This document shows positions 1 through 7,348 of a stretch of DNA of 8,555 bases, in pieces. Under the pieces are notes generated by a model. It ran no database searches and was not told where the DNA came from. It saw only the letters and a list, made by a program, of their open reading frames with translations. The stretch lies in the NCBI GenBank assembly GCA_947630095.1, contig CANRGI010000046.1, positions 1 through 8,555 on the forward strand, read 5' to 3'. Both the position numbers and the translations under genes were made by a program. This DNA comes from an uncultured Bacilli bacterium. Its GTDB lineage: Bacteria > Bacillota_I > Bacilli_A > RF39 > UBA660. Numbering within the stretch: position 1 is the stretch's first letter; every line of letters starts with the position of its first letter.

Positions 1-1019
1 TCTAATTTTTTTTGTTTTATTTTATCATATCTTGAGTATGGTATATCGTCATAATTAGATAAGCCAAAATATTCGATGTAAACTTTTTCTCCATTTAAAT
101 CAAGAGTGAAATCAGGTTTATAAGTTTTATTTTCTTCTAATAATTCTGAATATACCCTTTCATATTCGTATTCTATTCCATTACAATATAAGAAATTTGC
201 TATTACTGCTTCGCCTTTTGATTTTACTAGTTCTTGGTTCAAAGTGGTTATGTTTTCAGAATTTAATTTTCTATAAATTATACCATTAATTTTTTCTTTT
301 AAATCAGGAGTGTTACTTATTCTATCTTTTTTATAATTTTCAAAAAATTCTTCAAATGTATTATATTTTTCAAAATTATCTTTAAAATACTTACTAAAAG
401 CAAAGAATTTATTTATTTTAACACTAGGAAATAACTCTATTATTTCTTTCATTTTCTTTTTATCTTTAAAAAGTATTTCTTTAAAAAATGATATAAATAT
501 TTTATTTTTTTCATAGTCGTCTACTACGTAACATTTTCTATTGTTAAAAATATATCTTATGTATTTTAAACCTAAAGAGTGAAAAGTTGTCACATTCGCG
601 GGTATACCAAAATCTACTACTATGCGATTATATAACTCTAAAGTTGCTTTTTTTGTATAACTAATTACTACTATTTTTTCAGGAGCTACTTTCTTTATTT
701 CAGTTAAATACTTTACTTTTGCCGCGATTGTGGTGGTTTTTCCTGTGCCTGCTCCTGCGATTATCAATGAATAATCTTCGTCTGCTAAAATAGATTTTAT
801 TTGGTCTTTGTCTAAAATAACAGTATCGTCTATACCTTTATACATATTTTGAAAATAATCACAATACTTTATGTAATCTCTTTCTAATATTTCATTATTA
901 TATTTTTCTATATCAAAATTTTTGGGTATACTATTTGGAGATTGTTCTTTTAGTTTTGTATATAAATAATTTGAAATATATAGGTTATTATTTAATTTAT
1001 TATAAAATTCATTTATCAC
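1..1019 (-). CDS. UvrD/helicase IV-like superfamily I DNA helicase, N-terminal part (cut by window edge)
   Basis: About 339 codons are present; the C-terminal half lies beyond position 1. In order: a Q-motif-like LDKDQ (residues 69-73), Walker A AGAGTGKT (88-95), motif Ia VVISYTKKAT (117-126) and motif Ib TTFHSLG (144-150). These are the ordered motifs of UvrD/Rep/helicase IV ATPases, which unwind DNA during repair or recombination. Residues 264-319 resemble a PD-(D/E)xK nuclease-fold insertion, with KGE (268-270), KPDF (301-304) and YIEYFG (314-319), similar to the segment I recall in helicase IV (HelD) proteins. Motif II (DExQD) and motifs III-VI should be off the edge. The start is taken as GTG at 1019, preceded by AGGTGG with a 5-nt spacer; an in-frame TAG lies just upstream. 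The gene follows the P-type ATPase by 17 nt and is probably cotranscribed with it. Helicase assignment is secure; the exact subfamily is inference. Confidence 0.88.
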   Translation of the reverse strand, partial: MINEFYNKLNNNLYISNYLYTKLKEQSPNSIPKNFDIEKYNNEILERDYIKYCDYFQNMYKGIDDTVILDKDQIKSILADEDYSLIIAGAGTGKTTTIAAKVKYLTEIKKVAPEKIVVISYTKKATLELYNRIVVDFGIPANVTTFHSLGLKYIRYIFNNRKCYVVDDYEKNKIFISFFKEILFKDKKKMKEIIELFPSVKINKFFAFSKYFKDNFEKYNTFEEFFENYKKDRISNTPDLKEKINGIIYRKLNSENITTLNQELVKSKGEAVIANFLYCNGIEYEYERVYSELLEENKTYKPDFTLDLNGEKVYIEYFGLSNYDDIPYSRYDKIKQKKL

Positions 1020-1024
1020 TACTA

Positions 1025-1030
1025 CCACCT
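1025..1030 (-). promoter_or_regulatory. Shine-Dalgarno supporting a GTG start for the helicase
   Basis: AGGTGG sits 5 nt before GTG at 1019-1017. The first in-frame ATG is residue 59, only ten residues before the Q-motif, and the intervening residues read as normal protein, so the GTG is preferred. The short 17-nt gap to the ATPase stop codon leaves no room for a separate full promoter, consistent with an operon. Confidence 0.7.
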
Positions 1031-1036
1031 ATTAAA

Positions 1037-3658
1037 TTATGCTTTGTTTTTTATATGTTTTATGAGTTTATATAATTCCATTACAAATAATATTATAAAA
1101 GATAAACCGAATAACAATAATAAATGGAATATAGGAATACTACTTGTTTCTAATATTTTTGTCATAACATCTAATTCCATAACTAACATTTGTATTAAAA
1201 TAGTTATAATTACACCTACAGGGATAAACCAATTACTTTTAAATTTGATACTAAATGCTGAAGAAGATTCACTTCTACAATTAAATACATGAATATTTTG
1301 TATAAATACCATTAAGGCCATTATATATCCTCTTGCTACTGTTACACTCATACCTACTTTTAATAAATAATACCAAACTCCAAAAACTAATAAACCTATT
1401 ACTAGGGAAGATATACATATTTCAATTATTAAGTTTTTATCAAAGATACTTTCTTTTGTACTTCTAGGTTTTTCTTTCATTATATTAGGTTCTGCTTTTT
1501 CAAAAGATAAGGCTAAGTCTTGAATACCATCTGTTACTACATTTAACCAAAGTAATTGTATTGCCACTAGGGGCATTGGTAAATTAAATAGAATTGATAA
1601 ACAGAAAAATAATACTTCTGCCATGCCACAAGAGATTAAAAAGTATATAATCTTTCTTATATTTGCATAGGCAACTCTACCTTCTTCTATACCACTTACT
1701 ATTGATTTAAAGTTATCGTCTATAATAATCATATTTGAAGTTTCTCTTGCTATGTCAGTTCCACTACCCATTGATACACCTATATTTGCTGTTTTTAGTG
1801 CTGGTGCATCATTTACTCCATCTCCTGTTACTGCTACAAACTCACCTTGTCTTTTAAGAGATTCTACTATTTCAAATTTTTGTATAGGTGTTACTCGTGC
1901 GAATACTTTTTTTGAACTTACAAATTTATCAAATTCACGATGGGATTTTTTTAGATATTTATCTACTTCTTTAGTTGTTGCAACTTCATTATAATTACTT
2001 GTTAAAGAAAGTTCTTTTGCTATTTGATATGCTGTTAATGGATGGTCTCCTGTTATCATTAATACTTTAATTCCTGCTTCTTTACATTCTTTTATGGAAG
2101 CAGTTACTTCTTCTCTAATAGGGTCTATAAAGCCTACCATACCTTTAAATGTTAAATTTTTTATGTTTTTTTCACTATAAGACTTTGAAGGTCTAATTTT
2201 TCCATTTGCAAGAGCGATTACACGGTAACCTTCTTTTGCTAAGGTTTCATTTTGTTTTTCTAGGTTAGAATTTTCTATTTTTTCTTTTGTTAAATCTACT
2301 TTTGTACAAAATTCACTTATTTTTTCAAGAGAGCCTTTTACTGTACAATATACACTGCCGTTGTATTCATAAAATACTCCAGAATATTTATTTTCACTTT
2401 CATAAGGTATTCTTTCTAATATTTTTATTTTACTTTTATCAACTTTTAATTTTGCACCTAATACTAAAAACGCTATGTCGATAGAGTCTCCTACTTGTTT
2501 ATCTTTAGTAAATGTCGCTTCATTATTAATTACTCCTAAAAGCGCTAAGTCTTCTGCTAGTTTTATGTTATCTCCTTGTATTAAACCATCGGTATTGTAC
2601 CCAGTACCGCCTATTAAATATTCATTGCCATTTGGTAAAAGTATCTTTTTTGCTGTTTGTTCATTAACCGTAAGAGTCCCTGTTTTATCTGATGCGATTA
2701 CTGTACAAGAGCCTAGAGACTCCACTGAATTTAGTTTTCTTACTACTACATTTTTAGTTGCCATTTTGTTAGAAGCGATGGTAAGTGCCATAGTTAGGGA
2801 TAAAGGAAGACCTTCTGGCATTGCTGATACTGCAAGAGCGATTACTGATAAAAATATTTCATTATAAGGAACTTTCTTTGTAATTAAAAGAACTGTTATA
2901 ATAATTGCTATCACTAAAATTAGAAAACATATTTGTTTAGATAATTTATCAATACGTATTGTAAGTGGAGATTTTTCTTCTTCTGTTTCATTTAAAGATT
3001 CAGCAATTTTACCTATTTCAGTTTTTAAACCTATTTCTACTACTATACCTTGTGCCCTGCCTTTAGTTACTGTTGTACCTGCAAAAACCATATTAGTTAT
3101 ATCTCCTAGAGGTAAATTTGATTTAGTAATTAGTTCTGAATTTTTATTTACATTAGCAGATTCTCCTGTAAGAATAGACTCGTCTACCATTAAATTATGA
3201 GATTCTACTATTCTTATATCTGCAGGTATTTTATCACCAGACTCTAAATATACAATATCGCCTTTTGTAATTTCACTTGCTTCTACGCTTGTTATTTTTC
3301 CATTTCTAATTACTTTAGATACACTTGTAACTAATTTAGATAATGACTCTGCTGTGTTGTTTGCTTTATATTCTTCAAATGTACCTAATATTACATCAAC
3401 TAAGACAATAAAAAGAATAGCAAAAGCATCTACTTTTTCGCCTATAAAAAATGATATTACTATAGTTACTAGTAAAAGTATTTCTATTGGACTTTTAAAT
3501 TCACTTAAAAAAATTTTAAAAATAGTATCTTTTTTCTTTTTAGGTAAAATATTTTTTCCATATTTATTTTGTCTATCTAAAACTTCTTCAGTTGTTAAAC
3601 CATCGGGGCTTGTATTTAATTCTTCACTTACGTCTTCTATGCTCTTATTATAAAACAT
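1037..3658 (-). CDS. P2-type cation-translocating ATPase, probably Ca2+ exporter
   Basis: An 873-residue membrane pump with the full P-type ATPase set: N-terminal cation-ATPase domain (about 5-50), actuator TGES (164-167), PEGLP in M4 (281-285), phosphorylated aspartate D324 in DKTGTLT, nucleotide-domain KGS (441-443), DPIR (512-515), TGDHP (536-540) and hinge TGDGVNDAP (611-619). Ten membrane segments are plausible: near 57-73, 76-95, 241-260, 267-290, 669-692, 695-716, 743-768, 776-793, 809-828 and 843-868. PEGLP plus N706, T709 and D710 in M6 match the retained Ca2+ site II of SERCA/PMCA pumps. Aligning by eye, SERCA N768 corresponds to G678 and E908 to Q787, so site I looks lost, as in plasma-membrane-type pumps. 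No heavy-metal CPC motif is present. The start is supported by AAAGAGGTG seven nt upstream. Role: ATP-driven cation efflux across the cell membrane. The ion is inferred; Mn2+ or another cation is possible. Confidence 0.93.
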   Translation of the reverse strand: MFYNKSIEDVSEELNTSPDGLTTEEVLDRQNKYGKNILPKKKKDTIFKIFLSEFKSPIEILLLVTIVISFFIGEKVDAFAILFIVLVDVILGTFEEYKANNTAESLSKLVTSVSKVIRNGKITSVEASEITKGDIVYLESGDKIPADIRIVESHNLMVDESILTGESANVNKNSELITKSNLPLGDITNMVFAGTTVTKGRAQGIVVEIGLKTEIGKIAESLNETEEEKSPLTIRIDKLSKQICFLILVIAIIITVLLITKKVPYNEIFLSVIALAVSAMPEGLPLSLTMALTIASNKMATKNVVVRKLNSVESLGSCTVIASDKTGTLTVNEQTAKKILLPNGNEYLIGGTGYNTDGLIQGDNIKLAEDLALLGVINNEATFTKDKQVGDSIDIAFLVLGAKLKVDKSKIKILERIPYESENKYSGVFYEYNGSVYCTVKGSLEKISEFCTKVDLTKEKIENSNLEKQNETLAKEGYRVIALANGKIRPSKSYSEKNIKNLTFKGMVGFIDPIREEVTASIKECKEAGIKVLMITGDHPLTAYQIAKELSLTSNYNEVATTKEVDKYLKKSHREFDKFVSSKKVFARVTPIQKFEIVESLKRQGEFVAVTGDGVNDAPALKTANIGVSMGSGTDIARETSNMIIIDDNFKSIVSGIEEGRVAYANIRKIIYFLISCGMAEVLFFCLSILFNLPMPLVAIQLLWLNVVTDGIQDLALSFEKAEPNIMKEKPRSTKESIFDKNLIIEICISSLVIGLLVFGVWYYLLKVGMSVTVARGYIMALMVFIQNIHVFNCRSESSSAFSIKFKSNWFIPVGVIITILIQMLVMELDVMTKILETSSIPIFHLLLLFGLSFIILFVMELYKLIKHIKNKA

Positions 3659-3687
3659 ACAAATACACCTCTTTATTCCTTAATTTA

Positions 3688-3706
3688 ATTATACTTAAAA
3701 ATTATA
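3688..3706 (-). promoter_or_regulatory. Candidate -10 elements for the ATPase-helicase unit
   Basis: Between the gltX terminator and the ATPase start the minus strand has two TATAAT hexamers, at 3706-3701 and 3693-3688. The nearer one has a TTTATT at 17-nt spacing as a weak -35. The region is so AT-rich that one or both could be chance matches, but the position, just downstream of a terminator and before a good ribosome binding site, fits a promoter for the two-gene unit. Confidence 0.4.
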
Positions 3707-3737
3707 TAAAAATAAAGATATTTAGATAAAAGATTTT

Positions 3738-3768
3738 AAAAATGAGAGCAATTTAGTTACTCTCATTT
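3738..3768 (-). terminator. Rho-independent terminator of gltX
   Basis: Three nt after the gltX stop the minus strand forms a hairpin: AAATGAGAGTAA pairs with TTGCTCTCATTT (one T-G wobble) around a CTAAA loop, with a run of five T at its 3' end (3742-3738) that overlaps the stem base. The position directly after the stop codon and the T-run make this a convincing intrinsic terminator. The T-run is short and continues as AAAATC, so some read-through into the ATPase gene is possible. Confidence 0.8.
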
Positions 3769-3771
3769 AAG

Positions 3772-5415
3772 TTATATATCAAATTTTTCAATTCTTTCTT
3801 TAATTCTATCTTTACCAAGTAATTTTAGAATTTCATATAAATCAGGAGTCATTACCCTGTGGGTTACACAAACTCTTATTATTTCACATACGTGAGCGAC
3901 ACTGCCTTTATAATTTTCAGGGTTTTTCTTGTATTCTTTAGTATCTTCTGTAAATCCAAACTTAGAGCACATTTCTTTTATTTTGCTAAACCAAGTTTGT
4001 TTATCGTCGTTTTCGTCATATACATTATCAATGTAATAATTTAATAATTCTTTTGAATAAAAATCTTTATGTTCATAAGTAGTAGTATCTTTATCAAATA
4101 ATTCGTCATACATATATGATATTTCTCTTTTTACTGCTTTATAACTTTCAATGTCTTTTCTAGGGCGCTCGATTTCTCTTTCTATATTTAATACTTTAAT
4201 TGTATAGTCTTTGTACTTTGTCAATAAATCGTAAAAATCCCTGTCAAATTCTTCAGTGTACTTTAAAGTATCATTGTAAAGTGCTTCTGCGCTTATTTTA
4301 GATAAATATTCTTTTGATATGCTAGTTAACTTCTCTAAATCAAATAAAGAACCTGATGTACTTACTTTATCAAATGATAATACAAAATCATTATAATCTT
4401 TATTTGGTTTTGCTATTTGCCATTCTTCAAAATTCGAATTTGCTATAGTCATAATGTAAATCTTTACTGCTTCATTAGGTATACCTTCTTCGTGATAATA
4501 ACTTACTGCTAGTTCTGGGTCTTTTCTTTTACTTAACTTTCTTATGGTATTTCCTTCCTTTTTAGTTAGTGGTGACAAGTGAGCGTATATAGGTCTATCA
4601 TAGCCAAAAGTGTCAAATAATTGTATATGTATAGGTAGGGAACTTAACCACTCGTCTGCCCTTATAACGTGAGTAACACCCATTAGATGGTCGTCTACTA
4701 AATGGGCAAAATGGTATGTAGGAAGTCCATCACTTTTAATTATTACTATATCTAAATCGTTCTCTGGAAATTCTAAACTTCCCCTGATAGCGTCATTTAC
4801 TGTAACTTTATTTTCAAAATTTCCTGGAGACTTAAATCTAATTATGTACTTTTCTCCTTTATCAATTCTCTCTTTTGCTTCTTCTATGGAGATATTTCTA
4901 AATTTAGCATACACTCCATAAATTCCAATTCTAGCCTTTATATCTTCTTGCTTTTTTCTTATTTCTTCTAATTCACTTTCTGTCATAAAACAAGGGTATG
5001 CTAGGTCATTTTCTATTAAATACTTAGCAAATGCAGAATAGATATCTTTTCTTTTACTTTGAATATAAGGGCCATAGGCACCTACTTCTTCTGTTTCACT
5101 TATGGCACCTTCGTCAAAAACTATTCCATAATTTTTTAAACTTTCTATAATTTCTTCTATACCATTTTCTACTGTTCTTTTAGTATCAGTGTCTTCTATT
5201 CTAAGAAGACATACTCCATTTGTTTGAGTTGCAAAACGTCTTGAAACGAAACTTGTAAATAAACTTCCTAAATGTACAAAGCCAGTTGGACTTGGGGCAA
5301 AACGAGTTACAATAGCAGATTTATCTAGGTTTCTTTTTTGATACATTTGCTCATATTCTTCTTTAGTATGAGTAACATTTGGTAATAAAAAATCAGCATA
5401 TTCTTTTTTTGTCAT
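3772..5415 (-). CDS. gltX: Glutamate--tRNA ligase (glutamyl-tRNA synthetase), long form
   Basis: A 547-residue class I aminoacyl-tRNA synthetase that attaches glutamate to tRNA-Glu (and, in many Bacillota, also to tRNA-Gln for later amidation) in the cytoplasm. The HIGH region is RFAPSPTGFVHLG (38-50), followed by LRIEDTDTKR (71-80), the tRNA/active-site block around HFAHLVDDH (235-243) and IRADEW (251-256), and the KMSKS-equivalent KLSKR (293-297). The LRIEDTD block and APSPTG rather than PPEPNG favour GluRS over GlnRS. Family members are often about 470-490 residues; this one has about 37 residues before the HIGH block and a longer C-terminal helical part, resembling the long GltX form I recall from Clostridia. 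The start is well placed after AGAGGAG with a 6-nt spacer. A promoter lies immediately upstream and a terminator immediately downstream, so gltX can be expressed as a single gene. No T-box leader fits the short upstream space. Confidence 0.95.
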   Translation of the reverse strand: MTKKEYADFLLPNVTHTKEEYEQMYQKRNLDKSAIVTRFAPSPTGFVHLGSLFTSFVSRRFATQTNGVCLLRIEDTDTKRTVENGIEEIIESLKNYGIVFDEGAISETEEVGAYGPYIQSKRKDIYSAFAKYLIENDLAYPCFMTESELEEIRKKQEDIKARIGIYGVYAKFRNISIEEAKERIDKGEKYIIRFKSPGNFENKVTVNDAIRGSLEFPENDLDIVIIKSDGLPTYHFAHLVDDHLMGVTHVIRADEWLSSLPIHIQLFDTFGYDRPIYAHLSPLTKKEGNTIRKLSKRKDPELAVSYYHEEGIPNEAVKIYIMTIANSNFEEWQIAKPNKDYNDFVLSFDKVSTSGSLFDLEKLTSISKEYLSKISAEALYNDTLKYTEEFDRDFYDLLTKYKDYTIKVLNIEREIERPRKDIESYKAVKREISYMYDELFDKDTTTYEHKDFYSKELLNYYIDNVYDENDDKQTWFSKIKEMCSKFGFTEDTKEYKKNPENYKGSVAHVCEIIRVCVTHRVMTPDLYEILKLLGKDRIKERIEKFDI

Positions 5416-5439
5416 AAACTTCTCCTCTTTTCTTTCTAT

Positions 5440-5468
5440 ATTATATAAAAAGTTAGGGTTTTATTCAA
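5440..5468 (-). promoter_or_regulatory. Promoter of gltX
   Basis: TTGAAT (5468-5463) and TATAAT (5445-5440) on the minus strand are separated by exactly 17 nt. Transcription would begin near 5433, giving a leader of about 18 nt that carries the AGAGGAG ribosome binding site. The -35 element overlaps the stop codon of the upstream small membrane protein gene. Confidence 0.65.
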
Positions 5469-5817
5469 GAATAATCGCATCATCTTCTCCTTTATATTCA
5501 ACATATATGAAAAGTATACCTCCTAAAACAAATAAAATAGATGCTAAAATATCTAAATTATTTATAAATTCACTAACTTCGTCGTCTTTATTTCTTATTT
5601 TATCTTGCAGGAAATAAATATAAATAAGTAAACCTACTATAAGTAATACTATCCTTATACTTTTTGCTTTTTCTTTACCTTTACTATCTATGCCTTTTAA
5701 TTCTTTTCTTTCTAAATGATTAGCATATATTCCACTAATGGATATAATTATAAAAATGATAAATATTATATCACTTATTTTTAAACCTTTTAGTTTTTCT
5801 AATATTCTGCTACTCAT
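5461..5817 (-). CDS. Small three-helix membrane protein of unknown function
   Basis: A 118-residue protein whose family I do not recognise. It has three clear hydrophobic helices near residues 15-33, 53-70 and 88-107. They are separated by a basic/charged loop (ERKELKGIDSKGKEKAKS, 36-53) and a charged loop (QDKIRNKDDE, 71-80), and the C-terminus is acidic (KGEDD). By the positive-inside rule the first loop is probably cytoplasmic. No cysteines, signal peptidase site or catalytic motif is visible. The ATG at 5817 has no recognisable Shine-Dalgarno (the preceding bases are ATAAAATTAAAT), unlike every other gene here, so translation may be weak or depend on a short or leaderless transcript. No better in-frame start is visible. 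It ends 45 nt before gltX and could be partly cotranscribed with it, although gltX has its own promoter. It is read divergently from the FkbM-type gene. Confidence 0.7.
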   Translation of the reverse strand: MSSRILEKLKGLKISDIIFIIFIIISISGIYANHLERKELKGIDSKGKEKAKSIRIVLLIVGLLIYIYFLQDKIRNKDDEVSEFINNLDILASILFVLGGILFIYVEYKGEDDAIILE

Positions 5818-5904
5818 ATTTAATTTTATGTGTTAGTAGTTATACTTATAAAATAATTTTTGATTAAAAAATGATAACTTTAATATAATTAACTAGGGGG
5901 TTTT
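5818..5904. promoter_or_regulatory. Divergent intergenic promoter region
   Basis: This 87-bp AT-rich gap separates two divergent genes. On the plus strand TTGATT (5860-5865), an 18-nt spacer and TATAAT (5884-5889) make a good promoter for the methyltransferase; transcription would start around 5895-5897, giving a very short leader that contains the AGGGGG site (5895-5900), 4 nt before ATG. On the minus strand the best -10 for the small membrane protein is TATAAC (5844-5839) with no good -35. The plus-strand promoter therefore looks the stronger. Confidence 0.5.
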
Positions 5905-6834
5905 ATGAATTTTATAGATAGAAAGTTTTATGAATTTGTGAGTATTATTAAAAATTATGATGTTAATTCTCTTTATGATTTTATTAAAGATAAATTTTTA
6001 AAATTAAATATTAAAAATCAAGAAGCACTTATAAATTACTTAAAAAAATATCCTTATTGGGGAAAAATCGATAATGCTAATTATGAACATATACATAAAC
6101 GCGCAAGTGCTTTAAGGGAACATATAGAAGATTATGTATGGCTTTATGAGGGGTTAAAAGATTATAGAAGTAAATATGTCTTGCTAGCGGTTTTAAATAA
6201 TTATTATCAGTTTGACTTTATTTCTTTAACTAATGCTAGTGAAACTATATATCCTGATTACTTTGACTTTGATTTAATTAAGTTAGATAAAAAACAAGTT
6301 ATAGTAGATGCTGGTGCTTATACTGGAGATACGATTATTTCTTATATTAATTCTTTTGGAATAGATAGTTATGATAAAATTTATGCTTATGAAATTACTC
6401 CTAGTGTATATGAAAAGTTAAAAGAAAATACAGAGAAGTATCCTAAAGTGGTATGTAAATTAAATGCAGTTAGTGATAAAGAAGAAACTTTACATTTTCA
6501 AAATAATATTAATTCGGACTCTGCTAATAGGATAACTAGTGATGGGGAATTTAGTGTGGAGGCTATTACAATTGATACTGATATTAAAGAAAAAATTACT
6601 ATGATTAAAATGGATATAGAAGGTGCTGAGCAAAGGGCTTTAATGGGAGCACGTGAACATATAAAAAAAGATAAACCTACCCTTTTAATATCAGTTTATC
6701 ATAATTTTGAAGATTTATATAAGATACCTCGTATGATTATGGAAATGAATAATAATTATGAATTTTATTTAAGATATAATGGTAAAGGACTTTTTCCTAC
6801 TGAAATAACTTTGATTTGTATACCTACTCCTTAG
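5905..6834 (+). CDS. FkbM-family SAM-dependent methyltransferase
   Basis: A 309-residue protein with a class I methyltransferase core in its second half. Motif I for S-adenosylmethionine binding is VDAGAYTGDT (134-143), the ribose-binding acidic residue is probably E163 in YAYE, and MDIEGAE (236-242) is the hallmark block of FkbM/Methyltransf_21 enzymes. The first 130 residues are mostly helical and include WLYEGLKDYRSKYVLLAVLNN (79-99), a segment I recall ahead of the core in a clostridial subset of FkbM proteins. FkbM enzymes O-methylate sugars, polyketides or other metabolites, and often sit in glycan or secondary-metabolite clusters; no such cluster is visible here, so the substrate is unknown. 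No signal peptide is seen, so it is cytoplasmic. The start is supported by AGGGGG with a 4-nt spacer and a promoter directly upstream. Its last 11 bp overlap the convergent desulfidase-like gene, and I see no terminator between them. Confidence 0.85.
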   Translation: MNFIDRKFYEFVSIIKNYDVNSLYDFIKDKFLKLNIKNQEALINYLKKYPYWGKIDNANYEHIHKRASALREHIEDYVWLYEGLKDYRSKYVLLAVLNNYYQFDFISLTNASETIYPDYFDFDLIKLDKKQVIVDAGAYTGDTIISYINSFGIDSYDKIYAYEITPSVYEKLKENTEKYPKVVCKLNAVSDKEETLHFQNNINSDSANRITSDGEFSVEAITIDTDIKEKITMIKMDIEGAEQRALMGAREHIKKDKPTLLISVYHNFEDLYKIPRMIMEMNNNYEFYLRYNGKGLFPTEITLICIPTP

Positions 6835-7348
6835 TTTTTATGGCCTCTATTAACTCTTCTAATTCTTTTAAAGATTTATTAATGTGTTTTCTATTAATTC
6901 CTATAAAAGGGATATTATAACAATTTATTTTGTCATATAATTTTTGTATGAATAGGCCTTTTCTTTTTTCATTACCGTGATTTGTATAAATATAATTAAC
7001 ACAGCAAGATGGGGAGTTTTCAATTCCAAGTATGGCTATTACTTTATAATTTGAATTAATAATTTCTTTTATTTCTTCGGCTACTAAATTAGCAATGTTT
7101 TCACAGTGTGTATTGAATTTTAAAGTGTCATACTTTTTTAAACCCATAGGTTTTCTAATTAAACTATTATTATAAGTGCTTTCAGTGCATGGCATTTGTA
7201 TTATGTTTATATCATTATCAATTAGTAATTTCACAAAGGGTTTTATTGAACTAACCCATTCATATTTAACTAAACCTTCGGCTTGGTATGCTTGCGCTAA
7301 AAGGCAAAATGGTACAAAAACAAAATATTTACTTCTATTATCTATCAT
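6824..7348 (-). CDS. TudS-related putative Fe-S desulfidase
   Basis: A 174-residue cytoplasmic protein. Three conserved-looking cysteine blocks match the pattern of thiouracil desulfurase TudS (DUF523) and its relatives: C15 in PFCLLAQAYQ, C54 in IIQMPCTES and C115 in ENSPSCCVNY. In TudS three such cysteines hold a [4Fe-4S] cluster whose free iron takes sulfur from 2-thiouracil. The order 'hydrophobic-C-L-L-x-Q, INIIQMPCxE, YKVIAILGIExSPSCxVNY, IPFIGI' fits the TudS-related subfamily that I recall being named after C. difficile CD3072. A second cysteine, C116, directly follows C115. The substrate is unknown: a thiolated base, nucleoside or other sulfur compound. ATG at 7348 lies inside the ATGA overlap with the upstream PP-loop gene, with AGGAG 10 nt before it, so the two are translationally coupled. 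The gene ends inside the tail of the convergent methyltransferase gene. Family membership is likely; the reaction is inferred. Confidence 0.75.
   Translation of the reverse strand: MIDNRSKYFVFVPFCLLAQAYQAEGLVKYEWVSSIKPFVKLLIDNDINIIQMPCTESTYNNSLIRKPMGLKKYDTLKFNTHCENIANLVAEEIKEIINSNYKVIAILGIENSPSCCVNYIYTNHGNEKRKGLFIQKLYDKINCYNIPFIGINRKHINKSLKELEELIEAIKTKE

Noticed and set aside
1044..3653. Several open frames of 60-130 codons on the plus strand opposite the P-type ATPase
   Set aside because: They lie fully antisense to a well-supported gene, have no ribosome binding sites and give low-complexity proteins without recognisable motifs; they are shadows.
1037..3658. Heavy-metal (P1B) or KdpB-type ATPase
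   Set aside because: There is no CPC/CPH motif or N-terminal metal-binding domain, and the PEGLP plus ten-helix layout is P2-type.
3772..5415. Glutaminyl-tRNA synthetase (glnS) instead of gltX
   Set aside because: The HIGH region reads APSPTG with LRIEDTD, the GluRS pattern, not the PPEPNG pattern of GlnRS.
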